Part shown: piece after piece, positions 1 to 6,520 of the stretch
Layout of the letters: every line of letters begins with the position of its first letter
Position numbering within the stretch: the first letter of the stretch is position 1
NCBI GenBank assembly: GCA_009936695.1
Contig: JAACEA010000328.1
Coordinates: 1 to 8,901 of the forward strand
Direction: 5' to 3'
Length of the DNA stretch: 8,901 nt
From: Planctomycetia bacterium
GTDB taxonomy: Bacteria > Planctomycetota > Phycisphaerae > Phycisphaerales > SM1A02
Program-made: the position numbers and the translations under genes
The notes under the pieces: generated by a model
The model's database searches: none
The model's input: the letters and a program-made list of their open reading frames with translations, nothing else
What the model was told of the DNA's origin: nothing

Positions 1-46
1 AGGGCGGTATCCCCTTCACATGCCTCAGATTTTCTCGTTCTCGTTT

Positions 47-51
47 AGGAG
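47..51 (+). promoter_or_regulatory. Ribosome binding site of the PEP-CTERM gene
   Basis: AGGAG lies 10 nt before the ATG at 62 and is followed by a GA-rich spacer. It supports the ATG at 62. Only 61 bases of upstream sequence are available and no convincing -35/-10 pair could be assigned in them. Confidence 0.7.
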
Positions 52-61
52 TTAGAGAGAG

Positions 62-865
62 ATGAATAAATTGATCCCTGGTGTCCTTCTGGGCACCCTT
101 GCAGTTTCGGCAACTGCATCAGCTGGTATCACGTTCGGCGACACGGTCGTTCTTTCGAGAACGAGCACTTCGTACGCTCAGAACATGTACTACAACTACA
201 CGTCGGGCACCGCTTCTAATGCAGCGATCGGCAGTCGCGCCACGAGCTTCGCCCAGAGTGGCATCCTCAACTTCAGCGTTGACTCGATCAACAGCACCTC
301 GTACACGGGGTGGACCATCCCCGCGTTCTGCGTGGAGATCGAGGAAGGCCTCAGCTCGCCCATCACCTACAACATCGTCGATCCGGCCACTGTTCCCGAG
401 AACAGCCCTCCGGGTGCGATGGGTGCAGGTCGTACGAGCCTGATCAACGACCTTTACTCAAAGTTCTACGTGTCCACGATCGAGAACCCCAGCGGAAGTT
501 GGTCCACGGACTTTCCCAATGCTCAGGCGTTCCAGCTCCTGATCTGGGAAATCTCCCACGAGAACTTCTCGGGTGATACCTCGGATTCCGACGCTGGCCG
601 CAACAACATGATGAGCCAGATCAACCTTCTCGAGGGTGCCTTCGTCGCGGCGACAAGCTCGGGCGGGAACAGTCTCGCCAGCAACGTCTCCAGTGCCATC
701 TCGACCATGACGTCTGGTATGGGCGTGGGCGGCTGGGGTACCTTTGCTCGCCTTGCTGGGGCAACCAATGCCACCAATCAGGATCTCCTGATCGTGGTTC
801 CCTCGCCGGCCATCGCTGGTCTGGCGGGTCTCGGCCTCGTCGGAATGCGTCGTCGCCGACGCTGA
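62..865 (+). CDS. Exported PEP-CTERM-type protein with thioester-domain-like motifs
   Basis: A 267-residue exported protein. Residues 1-21 form a signal peptide (Lys at 3, hydrophobic core, ASA before the likely cleavage site). The C-terminus has the three-part PEP-CTERM layout: VPSP at 246-249 in place of VPEP, a short Gly/Ala/Leu-rich membrane segment (about 250-261) and a final run of five arginines. Such tails are recognised by exosortases, so surface sorting is expected. In between, AFC at 88-90 and AFQLLIWEI at 156-164 resemble the Cys and Gln/IWE motifs of thioester-type surface domains (TED/TQXA). Cys90 is the only cysteine, so it cannot form an intramolecular disulfide. The likely role is a surface or matrix protein, perhaps one that can attach covalently; this is inference. 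The gene looks less GC-rich than its neighbours, stands alone and ends just before a strong terminator. No exosortase is in the window. Confidence 0.85.
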   Translation: MNKLIPGVLLGTLAVSATASAGITFGDTVVLSRTSTSYAQNMYYNYTSGTASNAAIGSRATSFAQSGILNFSVDSINSTSYTGWTIPAFCVEIEEGLSSPITYNIVDPATVPENSPPGAMGAGRTSLINDLYSKFYVSTIENPSGSWSTDFPNAQAFQLLIWEISHENFSGDTSDSDAGRNNMMSQINLLEGAFVAATSSGGNSLASNVSSAISTMTSGMGVGGWGTFARLAGATNATNQDLLIVVPSPAIAGLAGLGLVGMRRRRR

Positions 866-886
866 TTCCTTCGGAGTCTGACAGAG

Positions 887-908
887 ACGAAAGAGTTCTC
901 TCTCTCGT
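887..908 (+). other. Short hairpin before the terminator
   Basis: ACGAAAGAG (887-895) pairs with CTCTCTCGT (900-908) with one A-C mismatch across a 4-nt loop. It sits between the stop codon and the main terminator hairpin. It may stabilise the 3' end of the mRNA, but it could also be chance in a GA/CT-rich stretch. Confidence 0.35.
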
Positions 909-914
909 AACAGA

Positions 915-953
915 AAAGTGGTCGGCCCTCACGGGTCGGCCACTTTCTTTTTT
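915..953 (+). terminator. Strong intrinsic terminator, probably bidirectional
   Basis: A 14-bp stem with no mismatches (915-928 with 933-946, two G-U pairs in the plus-strand RNA) closes a 4-nt loop, TCAC, and is followed by C and six T (947-953). It ends transcription of the PEP-CTERM gene. Read on the minus strand, the same stem is followed by TTCTGTT, a weaker U tract. The thioesterase gene converges on it from the right (stop at 1069), so it probably stops both transcripts. The bases from 954 to 1068 hold no further gene or clear element. Confidence 0.85.
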
Positions 954-1068
954 GGCGTTCAGCCTGCGGCGGGAAACGTGTTGGTGACTCGGCACGCAGG
1001 CGTGAGGAAGACCGGGTTCTGGCGATCTTGCGATGCGTACCCGAAGGATTCCGCCTGTCGCGGGTCAC

Positions 1069-1497
1069 TCAGTCGGACCCGATCGGGATCTCCTGGAGGC
1101 TTCCGTCGGCGTCCACGCAGGCGAGCGACGTGGTGGCCGTCGACAGCAGCGTCGGACCCCGCTTGAGCTCGTAGCCGTGTCGGAGCCTGGCCCTCGATGC
1201 CTCGAGGAGGTGGGTGGTCAGGGTGAGTTCGTCGTCGTACCGGGCGGGTTGCCGGAACCGGACGGCGAGATCGACCACGACCAGGAAGCGGCCGGCGGCC
1301 TCGAGGTCCCGGTAGTTCCCGCCATCCGAACGCAGCATCTCCGTGCGACCCATCTCGAACCAGATGGCGTAGTTGGCGTGGTGGACGACGCCCATGGGAT
1401 CGCATTCGCAGTAGCGAACCCGAATGGAGGTGTCGTGTGATCGAAGCGCAGCGGCGGGGTCGAAACTGCTCTCGCGGCGGGGGCGGGACTTGGCCAT
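1069..1497 (-). CDS. Acyl-CoA thioesterase, YbgC / 4-hydroxybenzoyl-CoA thioesterase family (hotdog fold)
   Basis: 142 residues, the normal length for a single hotdog domain. Residues 26-51 carry the family signature: RVRYCECDPMGVVHHANY, then WFEMGR. Asp33 is the expected catalytic acid, and the MGVVHHANY stretch forms the central helix that meets the CoA thioester. The enzyme should hydrolyse acyl-CoA in the cytoplasm; the natural substrate cannot be read from sequence. The ATG at 1497 has no Shine-Dalgarno sequence (the bases before it are CACCTCACTACCATCCACCGC in part), but it gives the right N-terminus, and the frame further upstream runs into mnmE. It is the last gene of the minus-strand run, 148 nt after the mnmE stop, so it may be read through from mnmE or have its own promoter. 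Not named ybgC because no tol-pal genes are nearby. Confidence 0.9.
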   Translation of the reverse strand: MAKSRPRRESSFDPAAALRSHDTSIRVRYCECDPMGVVHHANYAIWFEMGRTEMLRSDGGNYRDLEAAGRFLVVVDLAVRFRQPARYDDELTLTTHLLEASRARLRHGYELKRGPTLLSTATTSLACVDADGSLQEIPIGSD

Positions 1498-1645
1498 GCG
1501 GTGGATGGTAGTGAGGTGACTGGTCCGGTGATCAAGCGGCGGTGAGATCCCGACACTCGCCTTCGGATGGGAAGCCGGTCGATCAGGCGGATGACCCTGC
1601 GTCGGGACCAAGGGGGCGTGGCCCTGGCCGCATCCCGTCGCCGGC

Positions 1646-3151
1646 TCACTTGCCGATGCAGAACCGACCGAAGACGAGATCGAGGACCTCGTCGGGATCG
1701 ACGTCACCATCGAGCCGTCGGATCGCTTCCAGCGTGGCGAGGAGTTCGGCCACCACCACCTCCGGCATCGGCGGTCCATCCGCATCCCGACTCCCCTGAA
1801 TCATGGCCGCGACCCGTTCGACCGCGGATGCGCCCTGCATCACCGCCGCCGCCTGGAGCTCGCGCCATGCCTCGGTGGCCGCCGACTCGCCACCGACCCC
1901 ATCGGCATCCAGTTGGGCCACGATCCGCCGCACGAGCGACTCGACGCCCTGCTCGTCGCCGGTGGATCGCCCTTGGCTGGGAAGGGCGATTTCGAGCCGC
2001 TCCTCCTCGGGGTTCAGGCAGGCAGCGTCCGCGGCCTTGGATCTTGGAAGATCGCCTTTCGTGCGTACATGGAGCACGCCTCCGATCGATGTCGGAAGAC
2101 GTTCCCAACGATCTCGTTCGTGGCCTTCCGCCAGATCGTTGGGTACGCAGCAGATCACGAGATCCGCGGCTTCGAGGGTGGCCCGAGTCCGAGCATCGGC
2201 CGGGGCTCGGAGAGGATCCTGCGAGCGGCCGAAGCCGGCGGTGTCGATCAACCGGATCCTCCGCCGTTCGTCGCCGATCGAGAGGTCGACCGAGGCTTCG
2301 ATCGCATCCCGGGTGGTGCCGGCGATCTCGGAGACCACCACGCGATCATGTCCGACCAACCGGTTGAAGAGCGTTGATTTGCCGGCGTTCGCCGGCCCGA
2401 CCAGCGCCACCACGGGGGCATCGCGGGCCGCGGGCCGGATGGCACGAATCCGCTGGCCGGTGAGATCGAGTCCATGGCGAATCTCGTCGAGGAGATTCCG
2501 CAGCTCACCGGTGCTGCAACCCACCACGTCTTCCTCATCGCTGAAGTCGATTCCCGCTTCGGTACGGGCGATCGCGTCGGCGAGTCGATCGCCGATCGCA
2601 CGAACTTCCGCCGCGACCGGTCCCCGTCGCTGGCGATCCGCGGCATCGAGATCCTCGTCCCGGGCCGCGGCGATCGACGCGGCGATTCCGGTGGCGTCCT
2701 GGATGGAGAGTCGCCCGGCGAGGAAGGCACGGGCGGAGAATTCGCCGGGGCCGGCCGCTCGGGCGTGTCCGGTGCGGCGATCGAAGTGTGCGATGAGGAC
2801 TCGATTCACGATCGTCCCGAGGGCCGGATTGCCCGGGATCTCGACCTCGAGGACGTCTTCGCCGGTGAAGGTGGTGGGTCCGGGGAGGACCGCGACGATG
2901 CACGGCAGGCTTCCCGCGCCATGCAGGGCGTCGGGATCCGCATCAAGGCTCGTGAGGGCGGGGCTGGGGATCGACAGGGTGTCGACGAAACACCCTCGCT
3001 CGCGGCGGCGGGCGGCGTCGAGCCCTCGTCCGGAGAGCAGATCGTCGGCGTGTGCGAGGAGCCCCTCCCCCGAGCAACGAACGAGGATCCGACCACCCCG
3101 GCCCGGCGCGGTGCCGGTCGCGACGATCACGGATCCGTCGTTCGCGTTCAC
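1646..3151 (-). CDS. mnmE: tRNA uridine-5-carboxymethylaminomethyl modification GTPase MnmE (TrmE)
   Basis: 501 residues, somewhat longer than the usual ~450. With MnmG, MnmE modifies U34 of tRNAs that read two-codon boxes. The N-terminal domain (1-120) has TAPGRGG (14-20) and PTTFTGEDVLEVE (92-104). The helical domain has GPGEFSARAF (134-143) and AGIDFSDEEDV (199-209). The Ras-like G domain has the P-loop GPANAGKST (252-260) with the Asn that helps bind K+, AGTTRD (277-282), DTAG (303-306) and TKGD (364-367) where NKxD is usual. The protein ends in FCIGK, the family's hallmark C-terminus with its conserved Cys498. The GTG start at 3151 overlaps the yidC stop by 4 nt and aligns with the family's N-terminus. 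Oddities: the usual HGG after the GEDVLE motif reads PGN, and the G5 region is poorly conserved. Confidence 0.96.
   Translation of the reverse strand: MNANDGSVIVATGTAPGRGGRILVRCSGEGLLAHADDLLSGRGLDAARRRERGCFVDTLSIPSPALTSLDADPDALHGAGSLPCIVAVLPGPTTFTGEDVLEVEIPGNPALGTIVNRVLIAHFDRRTGHARAAGPGEFSARAFLAGRLSIQDATGIAASIAAARDEDLDAADRQRRGPVAAEVRAIGDRLADAIARTEAGIDFSDEEDVVGCSTGELRNLLDEIRHGLDLTGQRIRAIRPAARDAPVVALVGPANAGKSTLFNRLVGHDRVVVSEIAGTTRDAIEASVDLSIGDERRRIRLIDTAGFGRSQDPLRAPADARTRATLEAADLVICCVPNDLAEGHERDRWERLPTSIGGVLHVRTKGDLPRSKAADAACLNPEEERLEIALPSQGRSTGDEQGVESLVRRIVAQLDADGVGGESAATEAWRELQAAAVMQGASAVERVAAMIQGSRDADGPPMPEVVVAELLATLEAIRRLDGDVDPDEVLDLVFGRFCIGK
3148..3151 (-). other. 4-nt yidC/mnmE overlap (GTGA)
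   Basis: The mnmE GTG (3151-3149) and the yidC TGA (3150-3148) share bases. There is no good Shine-Dalgarno sequence in the end of yidC, only purine-rich AAGAAG. Ribosomes ending yidC therefore probably restart on mnmE (translational coupling). Confidence 0.85.
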
Positions 3152-5523
3152 GGGTCGCGCTTCTTGAACTTCTTCTTCGGCCCCTTGGGCTTCCGGGCCT
3201 GCTTGGCCTTGGCTTCCTCGAGCTTCTCGGCGTACATGCGGGCCATCCGGTCCTTGGTCTTGCCGACCCCGGTCTTCTTGGTCGTCTTCGCGACGGGCTT
3301 CGCGGTGAGGTCCATCTGATCGACCAGCTTCCGGATCCGGCGACCCTCGATGATCCCGATCGAGCTCGAGGTGAGGATGTAGAGGGTGAGTCCGCTGGGT
3401 GCCTGGAAGAGCATCACCGGGAACAGGACGACCATCATCACCTTCATGATCTTCTGTTGCTGCTTCTGCTCGTCCGTCATGTTCGGGCTGGGCGGCGGGC
3501 TCATGTACTTCTGCTGGACGAAGAAGATGAAGCCCATGAGCAGCGGCAGCACGTTGATCCCGGTGAGCTTGGTGATGTAGATGTCGACCGGGGTGCCGAA
3601 CTCGACGAAGTGATCGGGACGCGAAAGGTCGCCGAGGAACTGTCCGAAGAGCGTCGCGTTTCCGATCACCACGTTCGGGAGCAGCTGGAAGAGGCCGAAG
3701 AAGGCCTCCTGCTGTCGCAGTTCGAAGGCGAAGAACAGCACGGCATACAGGGCGATCCAGATCGGCATCTGGAGAAACGTCGGCAGGAGTCCGCCGACGC
3801 AGCCCAGCGGGTTGACGCCACGCTCCATGAAGAGCCGCCGCTGCTCGGCCTGCATCTTCGCGGGGTCGTCCTTGAACTTCTTCTGGAGCGCGTCGATCTC
3901 GGGTTTCAGATCCGCCATGAGACGGCTGACCCGTTGCATCTGGACCTGGCCCTTCTTCATGACCGGATGGAGGATGATCCGGACGATGCAGACCAGGATG
4001 ACGATTGCCAGCGCCCAGTCGAAGGTGAATCCGTGGATCCAGGCGAGGAAGACGACGAGGAAGTCGGCCAGCCAGGTGAAGGTGCAGAACGTGCAGCACC
4101 CGCTCATCAGGTAGACGATGATCGCCCGCATGTTGAGCGCGGTGTAGGGGTCTCCCGATTCGAGGACGCTGCGTTCGAGCGGTCCGGCGTAGATCCCGAG
4201 ATCCCAGTCGGCCGACCCGCCCGCGGCGATCGTCTTCACCGGACCGTAGAGCTCGGTGACCAGCACCTGCTGGGCCGTGGGCAGCGACAGGTCGGCGTTG
4301 GGGAAGACGTTCTCGATGCTGTCGGTGATCGCCCGGGACGTCCGGCCGGCGGCCACGTCGTACGGGGCATGGACGCAGAGCGTGAAGTAGCGGTTCGTCG
4401 CGCCGAACCAGCTCAGGGTGAGTCGCTGTTCGCGGCTGGACTCGTTCGGCCAGATGTCGAACGCCTGCATCGCGCTGTCGTCGTCCATCCCCGCGCCGCC
4501 GCCGGCACCGTTGCGCTCGGCGACGATGTCGAGCAACGCCTGTCGTTCGTAGAGCTGGCCGTTCGCGATCACGCTGGCCTGGGCGGGATCACGGTCCATC
4601 GGCATCAGATAGCCGAAGTGGAATCGACGAACCTCGATGAACGAGCCCTTGTCGCGATCGAGATCGCCGGGACCGTACTGCACCCAGCGGACCTCCGCAT
4701 CACGATCGCCGAGGTTCTGGATCCGCTGCTCGAGGGCGATGTCGTAGCCGTTGTCGGTGAGCCGGTAACGACGGCTGATTCGGAATGCGGCGGTTCCGGT
4801 TTCCGCATCGGCGATCTCGGTCTCGAACGCGCCGGGGCTCGTCTCGGACCACACGTCTCCGAAGAGCGAGACGAAGACGCCGTCGATCTCGACCCCCGCC
4901 GCGGAGAGCAGGGGGATCGCGTTGGACCCGAGTGCGGAGCGGTTCAGGGAGTACCGGGCTTCTTCGGCGGGAAGCGGAACTTCCGGATTCGCGAAGTGGG
5001 CGGCGGCGGTCCTCTTCTCCCGAGACTCCAGCCAGAACTCGCTGAAGACGATCGAGTCGATGCCCGCGCTGCCGGCCGAGAATCGGATGCGGTAGCGATC
5101 GCTGGTGGGATCCAGCGAACCGAGATCGCTCGGTGACCCCTCGATCGGGCCGCGGGACGGTCGGGCGAGCCACGTCGCCGTGACCGCGGTGGAGGTTCCG
5201 GCGTCGGCGGTATCCGGGTCGGCGGCGTCCGTATCCGGCTCGGCGTTGAGGACCAGCTCCGGATCGGTCGCTGGTTCCGTCTCGGTCGCGATCGAGTCCG
5301 AACCGGTCTCGACGGCCGGTTCGGCCGCGGGGTCCGTCGGGGCATCGGTGGATGCGACCGAGTCGGGGGTGGATGGAGAGGTCGCGTCCGCGGTCGCGTT
5401 CTGGGGAGCGGGAGCAGGCGTCGAGTTTCCACCCTGTGGTCGCAGGAACGCGACCACCAGAATGATGCCCGCGATGAGCAGGACGGCACTGGTGACGATG
5501 CGACGGCGTTTTTCAGGGGTCAT
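3148..5523 (-). CDS. yidC: Membrane protein insertase YidC (Oxa1/Alb3 family)
   Basis: 791 residues, much longer than the ~550 of E. coli YidC. Order: first membrane helix (9-26); an Ala/Thr/Pro/Asp/Glu-rich linker (about 30-115); the periplasmic P1 beta domain (about 118-450); then the insertase core. The core has TM2 (about 484-517) with Arg515, the positive residue of the hydrophilic groove; a cytoplasmic charged coiled-coil hairpin (about 525-568); TM3 with NPLGCVGGLLPTFLQMPIW (571-589); TM4 (about 655-671); and TM5-TM6 (694-725) around FQAPSGLTLY. The tail (730-791) is very Lys/Arg-rich. An extended basic tail of this kind in YidC of the planctomycete Rhodopirellula baltica is known to bind ribosomes. 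Three cysteines (CCTFC, 476-480) sit just before TM2, which is unusual. The ATG at 5523 has no Shine-Dalgarno sequence. The stop overlaps mnmE. Confidence 0.96.
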   Translation of the reverse strand: MTPEKRRRIVTSAVLLIAGIILVVAFLRPQGGNSTPAPAPQNATADATSPSTPDSVASTDAPTDPAAEPAVETGSDSIATETEPATDPELVLNAEPDTDAADPDTADAGTSTAVTATWLARPSRGPIEGSPSDLGSLDPTSDRYRIRFSAGSAGIDSIVFSEFWLESREKRTAAAHFANPEVPLPAEEARYSLNRSALGSNAIPLLSAAGVEIDGVFVSLFGDVWSETSPGAFETEIADAETGTAAFRISRRYRLTDNGYDIALEQRIQNLGDRDAEVRWVQYGPGDLDRDKGSFIEVRRFHFGYLMPMDRDPAQASVIANGQLYERQALLDIVAERNGAGGGAGMDDDSAMQAFDIWPNESSREQRLTLSWFGATNRYFTLCVHAPYDVAAGRTSRAITDSIENVFPNADLSLPTAQQVLVTELYGPVKTIAAGGSADWDLGIYAGPLERSVLESGDPYTALNMRAIIVYLMSGCCTFCTFTWLADFLVVFLAWIHGFTFDWALAIVILVCIVRIILHPVMKKGQVQMQRVSRLMADLKPEIDALQKKFKDDPAKMQAEQRRLFMERGVNPLGCVGGLLPTFLQMPIWIALYAVLFFAFELRQQEAFFGLFQLLPNVVIGNATLFGQFLGDLSRPDHFVEFGTPVDIYITKLTGINVLPLLMGFIFFVQQKYMSPPPSPNMTDEQKQQQKIMKVMMVVLFPVMLFQAPSGLTLYILTSSSIGIIEGRRIRKLVDQMDLTAKPVAKTTKKTGVGKTKDRMARMYAEKLEEAKAKQARKPKGPKKKFKKRDP

Positions 5524-5549
5524 CGGGAAGGTCTGGGGGCGTTGAAGGC

Positions 5550-5576
5550 GGCGTCGGGCAAATCAAGCCCGACGTC
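5550..5576 (-). other. Hairpin between the phosphoesterase and yidC
   Basis: CGTCGGGC (5552-5559) and GCCCGACG (5567-5574) form a perfect 8-bp stem around a 7-nt loop. It extends to 10 bp with one G-T pair (5550-5576). It lies in the 67-nt gap ahead of yidC. No T run follows on either strand, so a standard intrinsic terminator is unlikely. An attenuator, an RNA-processing site or an mRNA-end stabiliser is possible. Confidence 0.5.
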
Positions 5577-5590
5577 CGGCCGGAAGGGGC

Positions 5591-6412
5591 TCAGCGACCC
5601 TGGAAGAGGCGGTCGCCCAGCCAGTCGTCGAGTCGGTCGATCGCGTAGATCTTCTCCGCGACGGCGCTGATGTCGTACTCGAGCCGGTAGAAGTTGACAC
5701 GGTGCGGGGCGTCATCACCGGTCTCGAGGATCGCGTAGATCGCCCGATCGTCCTGATCGCGGGGCTGGCCGACGCTGCCGGGATTGACGATCGCCTTCTC
5801 CTCCGGGTCGAAGACGTGGACGCCGATGAGCATCGGATCGTCGGGATCCTCGTGACCGAGGGAACTCGGCCGCATGAAGTCCGGACCGTCCTCCTCGGTG
5901 TGGATGAAGACACCGGGAACGTGGGTGTGGCCGACCAGACAACGCTCGTCGATCATCTCGAAGATCCGGCGGACCTTCGCGGGGTCGTCCCGGATGTCCT
6001 CGTCGAAGAGGTATTCGTTGATCGGCTTCCGCACCGAGCCGTGAACGCAGGTGTACAGCTTCTCGTGGAGCTGGCGGGTCTTGATCCGATTCAGGAAGTC
6101 GAGTCTGCGGTTGCCGGACTCGGGGTCCTTCTCGACCGCTTCCTCGAGCACGTCGCGGGTCCAGTGGGCGGCATCCTTCGCGACCACGTTGAAGTTGGTC
6201 GGTTCGTAGAGCACCGCGAAGTCGTGGTTGCCCATCAGGCTCCACGTGCATCGCTCGGCGATGAGATCGACGCACTCGATCGGATTGGGGCCGTAGCCGA
6301 CGATGTCGCCGAGGCAGACGATCTCGTCGACGCCGCGGCGATCGATGTCCGCCAGCACCACCTGGAGGGCATCGAGGTTCCCGTGAATGTCACTGATCAG
6401 GGCGGTCCGCAC
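5591..6412 (-). CDS. Calcineurin-like metallophosphoesterase (YfcE / Metallophos_2 type)
   Basis: 273 residues with a complete set of metal-binding motifs: SDIHGN (Asp8, His10), GDIVGYGPNP (Asp36), GNHD (62-64), VHGS (His124) and GHTH (His162, His164), then NPGSVGQPRD (210-219), typical of this family. It should be a cytoplasmic two-metal phosphoesterase. Relatives cleave phosphodiesters or phosphomonoesters, and the substrate cannot be told here. The start was set at GTG 6412: GGAG stands 6 nt upstream and the protein then begins VRTALISDIHGN, as relatives do. A GTG at 6454 would add 14 residues but has no ribosome binding site. It follows the kinase gene by 108 nt and precedes yidC by 67 nt, so a shared transcript is possible. 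Confidence 0.92.
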   Translation of the reverse strand: MRTALISDIHGNLDALQVVLADIDRRGVDEIVCLGDIVGYGPNPIECVDLIAERCTWSLMGNHDFAVLYEPTNFNVVAKDAAHWTRDVLEEAVEKDPESGNRRLDFLNRIKTRQLHEKLYTCVHGSVRKPINEYLFDEDIRDDPAKVRRIFEMIDERCLVGHTHVPGVFIHTEEDGPDFMRPSSLGHEDPDDPMLIGVHVFDPEEKAIVNPGSVGQPRDQDDRAIYAILETGDDAPHRVNFYRLEYDISAVAEKIYAIDRLDDWLGDRLFQGR

Positions 6413-6418
6413 GCGATG

Positions 6419-6422
6419 CTCC
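6419..6422 (-). promoter_or_regulatory. Ribosome binding site deciding the phosphoesterase start
   Basis: GGAG on the minus strand, 6 nt before the GTG at 6412. It favours this start over the GTG at 6454, which is preceded by TTTTCGT only. Confidence 0.65.
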
Positions 6423-6520
6423 GGCCGTTCTCGCTCCCAACGTGGATCCGGCACACGAAAACGCGCCGGGAATCGGGAATGCTACGGCCTTCGACGCCGG
6501 ATCGTCAACGATCGGGGGAG

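Noticed and set aside
993..1004. Small inverted repeat CACGC-AG-GCGTG
   Set aside because: Five-bp arms with a 2-nt loop are expected by chance in GC-rich DNA.
1498..1785. Upstream extension of the thioesterase frame
   Set aside because: It overlaps the end of mnmE and adds no hotdog sequence; the domain is complete from 1497.
1803..3167. A 454-codon open frame on the plus strand
   Set aside because: It is antisense to mnmE, dominated by Arg, Ser and Ala, without motifs.
3152..4099. Upstream extension of the mnmE frame to 817 codons
   Set aside because: The extra 316 codons lie inside yidC in another frame and read as Arg/His/Pro-rich nonsense. The GTG at 3151 gives the family's N-terminus.
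3052..5136. A 694-codon open frame on the plus strand
   Set aside because: It is antisense to yidC, with a charged, repetitive composition and no domain; a mirror of yidC codon bias.
6500..6513. Inverted repeat GATCGT-CA-ACGATC after the kinase stop
   Set aside because: The stem is only 5-6 bp with a tiny loop and no T run, so it is too weak to call a terminator.
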